Notes: generated by a model from the sequence alone, not told the origin. 64,000 bases of DNA from Pandoraea iniqua (GCF_902459685.1 NZ_CABPSF010000010.1:1-64000); one strand, 5' to 3'. Positions 30,125 through 40,170 are shown, counted from the first letter of the stretch. Numbers and translations: made by a program.

Positions 30125-30774
30125 GGCCTCATCTGCCGCCAATCGATTTGCTGCCCACGCTGGCGCAGCGGCGTCAGCGAGATTTCCGCCGACAGTGGCA
30201 AATCTGGGCGGTGCTCGCGCTGGCGGGTGCGTTACTGGCGCTGCTGCCGATCGCTTGGGAGGTTCGTGCGCGTAACGAAGGACAGGCGCAGTTGTTGACG
30301 CTAAACGCGGCGCGCTCGCGACTTGACGCCGAGACAGCGTCGTTCGACACGACACGTCGCGCGCTGGCGGGACTCCGGGCGCACCGGCGCGCGGCGCTCG
30401 CCCTAGTCGCCCGGCGGCAGGCGATGGCGGACCGCCTTCTCGACGTGATGCGGGCATGTGCCGACGGTGTGCGTCTGTCGAGCGTCGATATCGATGGCCG
30501 GCAACTGCATGTCGACGGCTACGCGACAACACAGTCCCGTGTGCGTGAGATGCAGAAGCGCTTGCGAAGCCTGCCGTGGGTCAAGAAGGTCGCGGAAGTC
30601 GAATCGAGTCTGATTCCCGAAGGTGCGGCGCGGCAACTGATGGGCGCGGATGCTCCCGCGTCGTTGCCGGCCGTGCGGCGATTCGCGGTGCGCGTCGAGC
30701 ACCGGCCCGTCGCTGAACCTGCATTGACTGATGGCGGCGTGTGGGATCAGGAGGAGGGCATCGATGACAAATGA
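30115..30774 (+). CDS. pilN: PilN/HofN-like pilus assembly protein
   Basis: 219 residues. A short cytoplasmic N terminus contains the PilM-binding motif (PPIDLLP), followed by one membrane helix (about 29-48, VLALAGALLALLPIAWEV), a helical stalk and a small ferredoxin-like periplasmic domain. The C terminus (about 165-219) has no clear match. It overlaps both neighbours (10 and 11 bases), so translation is probably coupled. Confidence 0.78.
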   Translation: MAVRPHLPPIDLLPTLAQRRQRDFRRQWQIWAVLALAGALLALLPIAWEVRARNEGQAQLLTLNAARSRLDAETASFDTTRRALAGLRAHRRAALALVARRQAMADRLLDVMRACADGVRLSSVDIDGRQLHVDGYATTQSRVREMQKRLRSLPWVKKVAEVESSLIPEGAARQLMGADAPASLPAVRRFAVRVEHRPVAEPALTDGGVWDQEEGIDDK

Positions 30775-33508
30775 TCGCCAGTCACCGGCCGATGTCCGTG
30801 ATTTGCTTGCCGATCTTGTCGAGCGCTGTCGAACACGCTGGTCCGTATGGGCATCGGTGTCGCCAGCAGAATGGCCGTCGCCCATGCGTTGGGGCATCGG
30901 GGCAGGGGTCTTGCTCGGGGCACTCATGTTGAGTTGGTCGATGTGGTGGCTCGTCGGGCTGCCGGCCCGCACATCGTTGAACAATGACATTGCTGCCGGG
31001 CGCACGGCGCTAGATCTCGCGACATCACAGGCGAAGCAATTGCCGCAATGGTTGACGGCCTTGCGAAACGCGGAAGCCGAGACCGTGGCGTGGGAGCGTT
31101 TGCTGCCGGTAGCGCCACCGGAGGTGTCGCAGGGAGCACTTGCGGATAGCGCTTCAGCGGCGCTCGGCCGATTGCCCGATGACGCGCGTCAATCACCGCG
31201 CGATGCGGCGAATGCGGCGAATGCCGCGGACACAGGTTCCGGCCGGATGTGGCGTGCCGATCTCGAGTCGTTTGTCGCGCGCGCTGGACTGGTGCTTGAG
31301 ATGGCCCGCCCGGGGGCATTCGATTCGAAAGCCGGTATCGACACCGAGCGAGCGGAAATGCGAGTGACCGGGCCGGTGGCGGGTTTGATTGGCCTGCTTG
31401 CCGAGATCGACCGGGTGCCGCGTCATCTTGTGGTCGAGCGGCTGAATTTGCAGGCGCCCGATACGGGCTCAGGGCATGACGGTGACGGACGGGCAACGCT
31501 CAAGGTGACGATAGCGACCTACGTCTGGCATCGCACGTCTGCCGCCAGCGTCGTAAGTGACACGGTGCCGATGCCCAAGCTGCCTGACGCACCGGCGCCG
31601 TGGCGGATGCCGACGGCCATGGTCGATGTGTTCCGGGCATCGCTGACGGGGCGTCCGGGGCAAGCGAGTGCGGCGATGGTTGCCGACCCGCCAGTGGCGG
31701 CCACCGACGTCGCCAGCCCCATTGGGGTGATGCAGGCTGGCGCGCGTCGGGTGACGTTCCGGCGTGCGGCCAACGGCGTGACCGCGGATTGGGCGGGACC
31801 GGCACACCCTTCCGGGCAGGACCTTGATGCGCAGATCAGCGTGACGTTGCACGGCGTGGACACGGTCGATGCATTGAAGGCGTTTGCGCGATTGACGGGA
31901 AGAAATCTGGTGCTGGGCGAACGTGTCGCGGGGCGGCTTGAGGTGGAAATGGCAAACGTCTCCCCGGCGACAGCCTTCGAGGTGCTGATTCGGGCAGCAG
32001 GGTTGGGCGTGCGATCGCTGCACGGTGTGGACTGGGTTGCGCCGAAGACCGAACTATTGGCCGACGAGCAGGCACAGTTGGAGACCGCCGCGAAGCGCGA
32101 GACCATGCAACCACTCGTCAGTCGGCGCTTCACGCTGAATTACCCGCGGGCATTGGAATTACGCGAAGTCATCATCGGCGAGAAGGATCGCAAAACGCAG
32201 CGGCTGTTGTCGTCGCGAGGCAGCTTGATCGCAGACCTTCGCACTAATCAGCTCTTCGTGACGGATCTGCCCGAGCGTCTCGATGCCCTTGGCGCGTTCA
32301 TCGCTCGTATCGATGTGCCGGTCAGGCAGGTATTGATCGAAGCGCGGATCGTCGAAGCGGACGATCGGTTCAGCGAGTCGCTCGGCGTCAACCTCGCAGG
32401 CTATTACGCGCGGACCCAAGCCCAGAAGGCCGGAAAGGCCGGGCCTGCGCGTGGTGGTACAACGTCGCAGCGAAACGGCGGTGCGGCGGGCAATGGTATT
32501 CAGAATGGGCTTCAGAGTGGAACTCAGGGCTCGCCGGGCGGCGCAGGCGGGCAGGGATTGGTCGACGTACTCGACAGTGCTTTGCCTGCGGCGGCGCTCG
32601 CCGGCGTGGCGCCGCCAAGCTTGGCCATTACGTTGTTCGGGCGTTCAGCCACGCGGTTTTTGCAACTGGAGTTGTCGGCGCTTGAGACCAGTGGGCGCGG
32701 GCGGGTGGTGTCGCGGCCGAGGGTGGTGACGGCGGACAAGGCGGAGGCGGTCATCGAGCAGGGTACCGAATTGCCCTATCAGGCCCGCAGCGGGCGGCGA
32801 AGCGTGTCGACGGTGCAGTTCCGCAAAGCTACGCTGCGTCTGGAGGTCACGCCGCTGATTACGCCCGGCGGGCAGGTCATTCTCGACGTGGATGTGCGCA
32901 AGGACAGCGTGGGGCAGGCGGTCGCGGATGGCTTTGCCGTGGATACCCGGCACGTTAAGACGCAGGTACAGGTCGAAGACGGCGGGACGGTCGCCATCGG
33001 CGGGATTTATCAGGAGGAACGGCGCGATTCGCGCGCCCAAGTGCCGTGGTTAGGCGATGTGCCCCTGCTGGGGGCACTATTCCGGAACCGATCGGAGGGG
33101 GGCCGGCGCACCGAATTGCTGGTGTTCATCACCCCCAGCGTAGTGCCGGCGGCCGGTGGCGTGGATGCCTACATCGCACCGGGCAGCGCCGCGCTGTTAC
33201 CGGGAGACAACGAGGAGACGCCCGCGCGCAAGGCATTACGGGGCGGATCGGGGGTGCTCACGGGCCAGCCGGTGGTGCCCCCGGAGGCGCCGGCCAACGA
33301 CGCTCCGGTGGGGCATCCGAGGCTGACGGCGGCGTCTTTGGAGGCGACGCGTTCCGCACGCCCGACGCATATCCCGGTATCATCAGGGATTGGAACCCAA
33401 ATATCAGCGATTCATGCTGGAAAACGTAATACTTGTCGGATTGATGGGGGCGGGCAAGACCACGGTCGGACGCGCCGTCGCGCGACGTCTCGGACGGCAG
33501 TTCTATGA
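30764..33508 (+). CDS. pilQ: PilO-PilQ fusion: inner-membrane pilus protein joined to a type IV pilus secretin
   Basis: 914 residues from the ATG at 30764 (Shine-Dalgarno GGAGGAGGG). Residues 1-42 are cytoplasmic, about 43-67 form one membrane helix, and 68-260 look like PilO: coiled segment, then a ferredoxin-like domain ([29 protein letters not shown]). A Pro/Ala-rich linker (about 265-350) holds no recognisable PilP. Residues about 355-412 are a secretin STN/N0 domain, 454-519 an N1 domain, and 525-795 the secretin barrel, with [19 protein letters not shown] and [18 protein letters not shown] long tail follows the usual secretin end ([12 protein letters not shown]) and runs 95 bases into aroK. 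No signal peptide precedes the secretin part, so the PilO helix would act as an uncleaved anchor. The likely role is DNA uptake or a pilus. Confidence 0.8.
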   Translation: MTNDRQSPADVRDLLADLVERCRTRWSVWASVSPAEWPSPMRWGIGAGVLLGALMLSWSMWWLVGLPARTSLNNDIAAGRTALDLATSQAKQLPQWLTALRNAEAETVAWERLLPVAPPEVSQGALADSASAALGRLPDDARQSPRDAANAANAADTGSGRMWRADLESFVARAGLVLEMARPGAFDSKAGIDTERAEMRVTGPVAGLIGLLAEIDRVPRHLVVERLNLQAPDTGSGHDGDGRATLKVTIATYVWHRTSAASVVSDTVPMPKLPDAPAPWRMPTAMVDVFRASLTGRPGQASAAMVADPPVAATDVASPIGVMQAGARRVTFRRAANGVTADWAGPAHPSGQDLDAQISVTLHGVDTVDALKAFARLTGRNLVLGERVAGRLEVEMANVSPATAFEVLIRAAGLGVRSLHGVDWVAPKTELLADEQAQLETAAKRETMQPLVSRRFTLNYPRALELREVIIGEKDRKTQRLLSSRGSLIADLRTNQLFVTDLPERLDALGAFIARIDVPVRQVLIEARIVEADDRFSESLGVNLAGYYARTQAQKAGKAGPARGGTTSQRNGGAAGNGIQNGLQSGTQGSPGGAGGQGLVDVLDSALPAAALAGVAPPSLAITLFGRSATRFLQLELSALETSGRGRVVSRPRVVTADKAEAVIEQGTELPYQARSGRRSVSTVQFRKATLRLEVTPLITPGGQVILDVDVRKDSVGQAVADGFAVDTRHVKTQVQVEDGGTVAIGGIYQEERRDSRAQVPWLGDVPLLGALFRNRSEGGRRTELLVFITPSVVPAAGGVDAYIAPGSAALLPGDNEETPARKALRGGSGVLTGQPVVPPEAPANDAPVGHPRLTAASLEATRSARPTHIPVSSGIGTQISAIHAGKRNTCRIDGGGQDHGRTRRRATSRTAVL

Positions 33509-34211
33509 CTCCGACCATGAGATCGAAGCGCGCACAGGCGTGCGAATCCCGGTCATCTTCGAGCACGAAGGCGAAGACGGCTTTCGCCAGCGCGAAGCGC
33601 ATACCATCGACGAACTCACACAGCGCAGCGGCATCGTTCTCGCCACCGGCGGGGGTGCCGTGCTGCGCGCAGAAAACCGCGAATGCATCAAGTCGCGCGG
33701 CACCGTCGTCTATTTGCGCGCCACACCGCATGACTTGTGGTTGCGCACGCGTCGCGACAAAAACCGCCCGCTGCTGCAAACGGCGGATCCGCGCGCGCGC
33801 CTCGAGCAATTGTTTCAAGAGCGCGACGCGCTGTACCGAGAGTGTGCGACGTTTGTCATCGAGACGGGCCGGCCAAGCGTCAACGCCCTCGTCAACATGG
33901 TGCTCATGCAACTGGAAGTCGCCGGCATTGTGCCGATCGGGCCTCACCTTGAGCTTGAAGCCGATGTCCATGCGGATGGCGGTGACGTTGTTGATGCCAA
34001 GGGCGCGAGCGATGAAGGCCACGGTGAACGCACCGAAGGCGGCGAAAGTACCGGAAGCACCGGCAGCACCGGCAGCACCGGCAGCACCGGCAGCGCCAGC
34101 GAGGCGGCCGGGACGGGCACGCCGAACGCCAGCACACACGCAAACGAACCCATTCCCAGCGACGCAGCGGGAACGGCCATGTCACCGATTCGTGACACGG
34201 TCTCACGCTGA
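33414..34211 (+). CDS. aroK: Shikimate kinase with a low-complexity C-terminal tail
   Basis: 265 residues. The kinase core fills about 1-170: Walker [10 protein letters not shown] at 8-16, shikimate-binding DSDHEIE, GGGAV and the lid DKNRPLL. It phosphorylates shikimate in the pathway to chorismate. After the normal end of the family comes a tail of about 90 residues rich in Gly, Thr, Ser, Ala and acidic residues, with an STG repeat. An in-frame TTG at 33390 is an alternative start. Its first 95 bases overlap the end of pilQ in another frame; aroB follows 34 bases downstream. Confidence 0.95.
   Translation: MLENVILVGLMGAGKTTVGRAVARRLGRQFYDSDHEIEARTGVRIPVIFEHEGEDGFRQREAHTIDELTQRSGIVLATGGGAVLRAENRECIKSRGTVVYLRATPHDLWLRTRRDKNRPLLQTADPRARLEQLFQERDALYRECATFVIETGRPSVNALVNMVLMQLEVAGIVPIGPHLELEADVHADGGDVVDAKGASDEGHGERTEGGESTGSTGSTGSTGSTGSASEAAGTGTPNASTHANEPIPSDAAGTAMSPIRDTVSR
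34047..34100 (+). repeat. 9-bp tandem repeat inside aroK
   Basis: Four exact copies of AGCACCGGC (34056-34091) are flanked by one diverged copy on each side. Each unit encodes Ser-Thr-Gly, so copy-number change would lengthen or shorten the tail without breaking the frame. Confidence 0.85.
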
Positions 34212-34245
34212 TGTTGCCGACCACGATAACTAGCCAGTCAGCGGC

Positions 34246-35322
34246 ATGATTACCCTCAAACTCGAACTCGGCGAGCGCGCCTACCCCATCCACATCGGCA
34301 CCGACCTGCTTTCGCAGGACGCTTTGTTCGCGCCGCATGTTCGCGGCACGCACGCGATTATCGTGACGAACACGACCGTCGCACCGCTGTATGCAGAGAA
34401 AGTCGCCGCGACCCTCCAACGTCTGGGCAAACACGTCGTCACGGCAGTGCTGCCGGATGGCGAAAAGTACAAGAACTGGCAGACGCTGAACCTGATTTTC
34501 GACGAGCTGCTGGGGGCACAAGCCGATCGCAAGGCAACGCTGATCGCTTTGGGCGGCGGGGTCGTGGGCGATATGACGGGTTTTGCCGCAGCATGCTACA
34601 TGCGCGGTGTTCCGTTCGTGCAGGTGCCGACGACGCTGCTGGCGCAAGTCGATTCGTCGGTCGGCGGCAAGACGGGTATCAACCATCCGTTGGGCAAGAA
34701 CATGATCGGTGCCTTCTGGCAGCCGAGCGCCGTACTGGCCGACATCGACACGTTGTCGACGCTGCCGGAACGTGAGTTAGCAGCGGGCCTTGCGGAAGTC
34801 ATCAAACACGGCGCGATCGCCGATGAAGCGTACTTCGACTGGATCGAAGCCAATATCGACGCGTTGAATGCCCGCAACACGGCGGCGCTGTCGTATGCGG
34901 TGCAACGCTCGTGCGAGATCAAAGCCGCCGTTGTGGCCAGCGACGAACGCGAACAAGGGCTGCGCGCCACGCTGAACTTCGGGCACACGTTCGGGCATGC
35001 TATCGAAGCGGGTCTCGGTTACGGCGAGTGGCTGCACGGCGAAGCGGTCGGATGCGGCATGGTCATGGGCGCCGATCTGTCGGCGCGGCTCGGCTACATC
35101 GACGAAGCGCTGGTGCCGCGCATCAAGGCCCTCGTCGCAGCGGCCAAGTTGCCGGTAACCGGCCCGGCGCTTGGCGAAGATCGCTATATCGATCTGATGC
35201 GAGTCGACAAGAAAGCCGAGGGCGGCGATATCCGCTTCGTGCTACTCAACCGGCTAGGCGAAGCGTTCATGACGCGTGTGCCCGATGCCGAACTGCGCGC
35301 AACGCTGCGCGCCAACGTGTAA
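34246..35322 (+). CDS. aroB: 3-dehydroquinate synthase
   Basis: 358 residues. It converts DAHP to 3-dehydroquinate using NAD and a divalent metal. Signatures are [46 protein letters not shown] and the metal histidines in [11 protein letters not shown] and WLHGEAV. It sits after aroK as in many proteobacteria. Confidence 0.97.
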   Translation: MITLKLELGERAYPIHIGTDLLSQDALFAPHVRGTHAIIVTNTTVAPLYAEKVAATLQRLGKHVVTAVLPDGEKYKNWQTLNLIFDELLGAQADRKATLIALGGGVVGDMTGFAAACYMRGVPFVQVPTTLLAQVDSSVGGKTGINHPLGKNMIGAFWQPSAVLADIDTLSTLPERELAAGLAEVIKHGAIADEAYFDWIEANIDALNARNTAALSYAVQRSCEIKAAVVASDEREQGLRATLNFGHTFGHAIEAGLGYGEWLHGEAVGCGMVMGADLSARLGYIDEALVPRIKALVAAAKLPVTGPALGEDRYIDLMRVDKKAEGGDIRFVLLNRLGEAFMTRVPDAELRATLRANV

Positions 35323-35337
35323 GCGGGAGGGCTGGCG

Positions 35338-36474
35338 ATGGTCGATTACGAAGCGTCGCTTGCCCCTTACGCGGCCCGCTCGCTGAATTCGCGGGGGCGC
35401 CGGTTTGCCGAGGCGGCCCCGGCGACGCGCAGTGAATTTCAACGCGACCGCGACCGCATCATCCATTCGACGGCATTTCGCCGGCTCGAATACAAGACAC
35501 AGGTCTTCGTGAATCACGAAGGCGATCTGTTTCGCACCCGCCTCACCCATAGCCTCGAAGTGGCCCAGATCGGGCGCTCGATTGCCCGCAATCTCCGCGT
35601 CAACGAAGATCTGGTCGAAGCCATTGCGCTGGCGCACGACCTCGGCCACACACCGTTCGGTCACGCCGGACAGGACGCACTCAACGCGTGCATGCGCGAC
35701 TACGGCGGCTTCGAGCACAACCTGCAAAGCCTCATCGTTGTCGATGAACTCGAAGAGCACTACGGCGGATTCAACGGCCTGAACCTGTGCTTCGAGACGC
35801 GAGAGGGCATTCTCAAGCACTGCTCGCGCGCGAATGCGCGGGAGCTTGGCGAACTCGGTGAGCGGTTTCTCAAAGGGCGCCAGCCGGGCATCGAGGCGCA
35901 GATCGCGAATCTCGCCGACGAGATCGCCTACAACAATCACGATATCGACGATGGGGTGCGCTCGGGGTTGTTGTCACTCGAACAACTCGACGCCGTGCCG
36001 CTCTGGAAGCGCTATTGCGCCGACGCGCAACACGAGTGGCCGGAGATCTCCGGGCGCCGGCTCGTGCACGAGACGACACGACGCATCATCAACGCGCTGA
36101 TCGTTGACTTGATTGCCACGACGCGCCGCCGCGTGGCGGATGCCTCGCCGGCCTCGATGGAGGATGTTCGGGGTGTCGGGCCGCTGGTGGCGTTCAGCGA
36201 CGAGATGAGAGAGCAGGCGGGCCAGTTGAAGCGCTTCCTGTTCGAGAACCTGTACCGCCACTATCTGGTGATGCGCATGGCCGCTAAAGCCCAACGCATC
36301 GTGCAGGAGTTGTTCGCCGCATTTCTCTCGGACCCGCGGTTGCTGCCGCCGAATTACCGCCCCGAGAATGAGGCCGATCAACCGCGCTGGATTGCGCACT
36401 ACGTTGCGGGGATGACCGACCGCTACGCGATCAAGGAATATCGCAGGCTCTTCACGATCGAGCCGACACTGTAG
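35338..36474 (+). CDS. dgt: dGTP triphosphohydrolase-like HD-domain protein
   Basis: 378 residues. The HD metal motif is spread over [14 protein letters not shown] and [19 protein letters not shown], with a later NHDIDDG segment. Members hydrolyse dNTPs to deoxynucleosides and tripolyphosphate; this is the shorter 'dGTPase-like, type 2' form. It lies 15 bases after aroB, probably cotranscribed. Confidence 0.93.
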   Translation: MVDYEASLAPYAARSLNSRGRRFAEAAPATRSEFQRDRDRIIHSTAFRRLEYKTQVFVNHEGDLFRTRLTHSLEVAQIGRSIARNLRVNEDLVEAIALAHDLGHTPFGHAGQDALNACMRDYGGFEHNLQSLIVVDELEEHYGGFNGLNLCFETREGILKHCSRANARELGELGERFLKGRQPGIEAQIANLADEIAYNNHDIDDGVRSGLLSLEQLDAVPLWKRYCADAQHEWPEISGRRLVHETTRRIINALIVDLIATTRRRVADASPASMEDVRGVGPLVAFSDEMREQAGQLKRFLFENLYRHYLVMRMAAKAQRIVQELFAAFLSDPRLLPPNYRPENEADQPRWIAHYVAGMTDRYAIKEYRRLFTIEPTL

Positions 36475-36543
36475 TGGGTAAGTGAGTGAGGACGGCCTCC
36501 TCGATGAAGGCCGCCCCTTGCGCTGCGCTGCGGTGCGCTGTGA

Positions 36544-36921
36544 TTAACTACGTCCGGCAATAAACCCGAGTACCAGTGCAACGGCTGCGACCGTCCCGAG
36601 CGTCTGCCAAGGGCGTTCGTGCACATAGCCGTCGGCTTCTTCCCAGACCTCATTCGCACGACGGCGCAGATGGGCGCGTGCATCGCCGAAGTCGCTACGC
36701 GCTTCGCGGAGCTTGTCGCCGATTTCCGCGCGCAACGCTTCAATGTCGGAGGCCGACTTTGCGTTGGAGAGGGCGTGGTCGAGATCGTCGAGCAGGTCGC
36801 GAACGCGTGCCGAGACGTCACCGCTGGCCAGACGTGCTGCGCGTGCCGTACGACGGCCCGCATAACGGGCATCGTCCAGACCGTTGTTCAGTGCTGATTC
36901 CGCTTTCGAGGCAATTCCCAT
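36544..36921 (-). CDS. DUF883 family membrane-anchored protein (ElaB/YqjD-like)
   Basis: 125 residues. A long amphipathic, charged helical region (about 1-100; VRDLLDDLDHALSNAKSASDIEALRAEIGDKLREARSDF-type) ends in one C-terminal membrane helix (TVAAVALVLGFIAGR). E. coli relatives tether inactive ribosomes to the inner membrane in stationary phase. The start at 36921 follows GGGAG; an ATG at 36957 is in frame but lacks a good ribosome site. A 6-bp GC hairpin (36493-36498 with 36508-36513) downstream has no T run. Confidence 0.88.
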   Translation of the reverse strand: MGIASKAESALNNGLDDARYAGRRTARAARLASGDVSARVRDLLDDLDHALSNAKSASDIEALRAEIGDKLREARSDFGDARAHLRRRANEVWEEADGYVHERPWQTLGTVAAVALVLGFIAGRS

Positions 36922-37225
36922 TTCTGACTCCCTGATGGTGGTATTGAAATGCGACATGCGCCATGTCCGGGGGGACTTGCCGGCGTCACGCCGATGGAAA
37001 CCTGGTGCGAGCGGCCATTATGGCGTGGCCGTTCGCGGGCGTACACCATGAGAGACAGCGGTCCAAAAGGGAAAGTTGCAGATATTTACCGATCGATCGA
37101 TTGCGATGGTGCTCGTTTCCGCGAAGAAATGCGAAAACGCCGCACAAAGGCGGCGTTTTCTGAACCATCTGAAGCGTATTGCGTCGCTTTGAAGCGCGTT
37201 GCCGTGATCTGGCCGCGACTGCGAC
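36922..37225. other. Non-coding interval upstream of the DUF883 gene
   Basis: 304 bases. It contains a CATAAT -10-like box on the - strand (37017-37022) for the DUF883 gene without a good -35 box, a GATCGATCGATT stretch near 37091-37102, and the terminator at 37133-37160 that belongs to the ompW-type gene upstream. I see no gene. Confidence 0.5.
37133..37160 (-). terminator. Terminator of the first OmpW-family gene
   Basis: GAAAACGCCGC (37133-37143) pairs with GCGGCGTTTTC (37150-37160) around a 6-base loop. TTTT is at the end of the arm on either strand. Confidence 0.75.
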
Positions 37226-37978
37226 TTAGAAGCGATAGCCGAGCGACAGGAACGTGACCACCGGGTTCAGCTTGACCTTGGCTTCGCTGGTCGTGGTGAT
37301 CGGACCGCGCGTCGTGGTCAGCTTGGCCGTCGTGCTCACCGGGATGTACGACACGGAGAAAGACAGCGTCCAGTGCTGGTCCATGTTGTAGTTGATACCC
37401 GCGTTGAACACCGGTGCCCACGAGTTGGTCAGCTTTGCCGTGGTCGAGCCACCCGGGCCGAGAGCAAGCGAGTTGCTGGCCAGTGCCTGGAAGCCATCCG
37501 TGAGCTCGATGTTCGAGTACCAGAAGTAGCTGGCACCAATGCCGACGAACGGACGCCACTTGTCGTCAGCCTGACCGAAGTAGTACTTCAGCAACAGAGC
37601 CGGGCTCCACTGCTTGGCCGACGCCAGTGCACCGTTGCCGGGCAGTTGCAGGCGGCCTTGGCCGTACAGATGGAATTTCGGCGGAACACCGAACACGCCT
37701 TCGACGGCGATGTTGTCGGTGAAGAAATGCGCGAACGTGATGCCGAGCGTATCGGCGTCAGACACTTGGGCGCCCGTATTGCCCCCAAGCGCAGCGTTAA
37801 GGCCGGCAGCCAGTCCCGGCACGCTCGATCCCGTCACTTTCAACGGATCGCTGGAAACTTGCGGCGAGAGGTGGAACCAGCCGAGGCTGACAACGTTATC
37901 GCCGGCTTTCTGTGCGAAAGCGGCCCCCGACGCCGTCAGCATGGCCACGGCAGCAATGGTCAAATGCTTCAACTTCAT
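37226..37978 (-). CDS. OmpW-family outer membrane protein (copy 1)
   Basis: 250 residues. A signal peptide (MKLKHLTIAAVAMLTASGAAFA) precedes the mature start QKAGDNVVSLGWFHLSPQ. The protein ends in phenylalanine (LSLGYRF), the outer-membrane beta-barrel sorting signal. OmpW is an eight-stranded barrel with a hydrophobic channel, linked to stress and small hydrophobic molecules. It lies next to a paralogue in the same direction with its own terminator between them. Confidence 0.93.
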   Translation of the reverse strand: MKLKHLTIAAVAMLTASGAAFAQKAGDNVVSLGWFHLSPQVSSDPLKVTGSSVPGLAAGLNAALGGNTGAQVSDADTLGITFAHFFTDNIAVEGVFGVPPKFHLYGQGRLQLPGNGALASAKQWSPALLLKYYFGQADDKWRPFVGIGASYFWYSNIELTDGFQALASNSLALGPGGSTTAKLTNSWAPVFNAGINYNMDQHWTLSFSVSYIPVSTTAKLTTTRGPITTTSEAKVKLNPVVTFLSLGYRF

Positions 37979-38014
37979 TTGATTCGTCTCCTGCTCAAGA
38001 TTCTTTATTGTCGA

Positions 38015-38035
38015 GAATTTCGGTAAATGAAATTC
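38015..38035. promoter_or_regulatory. 7-bp inverted repeat in the leader of OmpW copy 1
   Basis: GAATTTC (38015-38021) and GAAATTC (38029-38035) are perfect arms 7 bp apart, located 37-57 bases upstream of the start codon. A CATAAT -10-like box on the - strand lies a little further upstream. It may be an operator or a leader hairpin. Confidence 0.4.
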
Positions 38036-38157
38036 AGGGCCATTATGCCGAGCGTGGAAAGTCGCGGGTAGCATGAGACTGGAGGTGTCGCTCTAAAGGT
38101 GTTGTTTCCACGCATCGACTCATGGAATGCCCTTAGAAAAAAGCGCTGGACGAAAGA

Positions 38158-38188
38158 AAAGCGTGCCTTTATACGTCAGGCACGCTTT
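38158..38188 (-). terminator. Terminator of the second OmpW-family gene
   Basis: AAAGCGTGCCT (38158-38168) pairs with AGGCACGCTTT (38178-38188); on the - strand it continues TTTTCTTT. Confidence 0.85.
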
Positions 38189-38245
38189 GAGAAAAAACTC
38201 CGGACTCCGATATTACGAACGCAATTAGCGTCCCGCAGGCTGGGT

Positions 38246-39094
38246 TTAGAACTTGTAGCCGAGCGAGACGAAGGTCACAATCGGATTCAGCTTGATTTCG
38301 GCATCTGAGGACGCAAGCACCGTACCGTCCTGCGCCTTGATCTTGATGTTGGCGGTGGTCTTGAGCGGAATGTAGGAAACCGATGCGCTAGCGACCCAGT
38401 GCTTGTCGAACGCATACGAGAAGCCGGCATTCACGACCGGTTGCCACGATGCCGACGATTTGGCTTCTACGCTTGTCGGACCGTTATGTCCGGAAGTAAA
38501 AGCAAGCACGCTGCCGAAATTCTGATTCAGCGCCGATTCGAAACTCGGATTGAGACTGACGTTTGTAAAGAACGTATAACTCACGCCGACACCGAGAAAA
38601 GGGCGCCACGTCGAATTCGCCTGACCGAAGTAATACTGGAACACCAGCGCCGGACTCCATTGCCGAACGCTTTGCACGATCGGGTTGTTTTGCGGCGCGC
38701 CGAGGTCGATACTCGTGAGCGCGCCGGCAATACCCGGTGGTGCAATCACACCCTCGCCGGTGAGCTTGAATTTGGCGGGGACGCCGGCCACGGTCTGCAC
38801 GGCGATGTTGTCGGTGACGAAGTGGGTGAAGACGAGCCCGAGCGTATCGGCGTTACTGACCTTCGCGCCAGAGCCCGGCGAGGTAAAGTTCGCAGGCACG
38901 AGCGTGGGGGTGAGACCGTCCTGATTGGTGCTGGTGGTCATCGGCTTGCTCGAGTCCTGCGGCGCGATGTGAAACCACCCGAGGTTGACGACGTTGTCGC
39001 CGGCTTGTTGTGCTGTGGCGCTGGTGGACGCCAGAGATATGCCGATACCGAGCGCGCAAAAGCACGCTGCGGACCGGTAGGTCCGAGTTGTCAT
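38246..39094 (-). CDS. OmpW-family outer membrane protein (copy 2)
   Basis: 282 residues. A signal peptide ends around ATAQ, and the mature protein begins QAGDNVVNLGWFHIAPQ, closely matching copy 1, then diverges; a C-terminal VSLGYKF gives the barrel signal. It is about 30 residues longer than copy 1, with extra sequence in external loops (for example TNQDGLTPTLVPANFTSPGS). Probably an outer-membrane channel of related but not identical specificity. Confidence 0.92.
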   Translation of the reverse strand: MTTRTYRSAACFCALGIGISLASTSATAQQAGDNVVNLGWFHIAPQDSSKPMTTSTNQDGLTPTLVPANFTSPGSGAKVSNADTLGLVFTHFVTDNIAVQTVAGVPAKFKLTGEGVIAPPGIAGALTSIDLGAPQNNPIVQSVRQWSPALVFQYYFGQANSTWRPFLGVGVSYTFFTNVSLNPSFESALNQNFGSVLAFTSGHNGPTSVEAKSSASWQPVVNAGFSYAFDKHWVASASVSYIPLKTTANIKIKAQDGTVLASSDAEIKLNPIVTFVSLGYKF

Positions 39095-39292
39095 TTGTCT
39101 ATCCTCCCAAGATTATTTATTTATTTTTCGATGCATTATGCGCTGGTGGACTCTGGGCGCAATCGTCGAATCTAGAGTTTTTGTACGAATCAAAGGGAAT
39201 TGGCTAGATATCAGTATTTAAAGGGTTTTTCGGTGTCGAAACTGCCTCGCGAATCGTGATATCGAGCTTTAAAGCATTACATTTGAATTCGC

Positions 39293-39994
39293 ATGGCCCG
39301 ATTACCGCGACTCTTTATTCCCCGTCAGCCGCAGCACGTGATTCTGCGCGGCAACAACCGGCAAGCCATCTTCGTGGACGACGAAGACCGGCGTGTATTC
39401 CATGACCGTCTGCGCGAAGCCGCGCGAGCGCACGGGCTGGCCATTCACGCGTGGTGCATGATGCCGAACCACCTCCATCTGGTCGCGACGCCCGCCGACG
39501 AGCGCAGCCTGCCCGCCACGCTTCAGGCGGTCGGCCGCTATTACGTGCTCTATTTCAACCGGCGGCACCAGCGCACCGGCACCTTGTGGGAGGGGCGCTA
39601 CCGGGCGACGGTGATCGAAGCCGAGCACTATCTGCTGCTCGCGAGCCGTTATGTCGAACTCAACCCGGTGCGCGCCGGGCTGGCCGACGCGCCGGGTAAC
39701 TATGTGTGGTCGAGCTACAACCATCACGTGGGCCTGACGGTCGACAGCCTCGTCACCGATCACGCGCTGTATTGGTCACTCGGCAATACGCCGTTCGAGC
39801 GTCAACGTACCTACGCGGAGGGGTTCTCGATTCCCCTGCCACCCTACGAGGTTGACGCGTTGCGTACAGCCACGCAGAAGGGGTGGCTGCTCGGCGGCCC
39901 CGAATATCTGGCGCGAATGTCGCTGGCGGCGAATCGCCGAGTGAGTCCACTCACCCGTGGCCGTCCGCGTAAGTCGGCCACCGACCTGCTCTGA
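39293..39994 (+). CDS. REP-associated tyrosine transposase (RAYT, Y1 family)
   Basis: 233 residues. The HUH motif is H60-L-H62 in MPNHLHLVATP, and the likely catalytic tyrosine is Y120 in ASRYVELNPVRAGL; GTLWEGRYR between them is typical of the family. Such single-copy enzymes nick and process REP hairpins and are usually domesticated, not self-mobile. Two short repeats lie downstream (40099-40110 and 40149-40160). The upstream flank (39110-39290) is AT-rich against the surrounding GC-rich DNA, a sign of insertion. Confidence 0.92.
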   Translation: MARLPRLFIPRQPQHVILRGNNRQAIFVDDEDRRVFHDRLREAARAHGLAIHAWCMMPNHLHLVATPADERSLPATLQAVGRYYVLYFNRRHQRTGTLWEGRYRATVIEAEHYLLLASRYVELNPVRAGLADAPGNYVWSSYNHHVGLTVDSLVTDHALYWSLGNTPFERQRTYAEGFSIPLPPYEVDALRTATQKGWLLGGPEYLARMSLAANRRVSPLTRGRPRKSATDLL

Positions 39995-40098
39995 TCCCCT
40001 GCTGAATCTCCCCATCGGCGAACCTGTCTGGGTTCGCCAATCTCCCCCAACTGCTTGAAATTCAACAAATTAATGACGGCGGTCAAATTGCCGAAAAC

Positions 40099-40160
40099 AA
40101 TCTGACCCCAATAAAAATAAGCCTTCTTTTGGTGCGGTCGTTAATTAGAATCTGACCCCA
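40099..40160. repeat. Two direct copies of AATCTGACCCCA, 50 bp apart
   Basis: Copies at 40099-40110 and 40149-40160, followed by ATAAAAATA and TTAAAATATT. The reverse complement, TGGGGTCAGATT, is a motif I associate with RAYT genes of proteobacteria. They are probably the remaining cognate repeat of the transposase upstream. Confidence 0.7.
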
Positions 40161-40170
40161 TTAAAATATT

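Noticed and set aside
34047-34100. Tandem repeat as a phase-variation switch
   Set aside because: The unit is 9 bp, a multiple of three, so slippage keeps the frame; only the tail length would change.
36949-37257. A 102-codon + strand frame between the DUF883 and OmpW genes
   Set aside because: It crosses the OmpW terminator and the OmpW stop codon and has no ribosome site.
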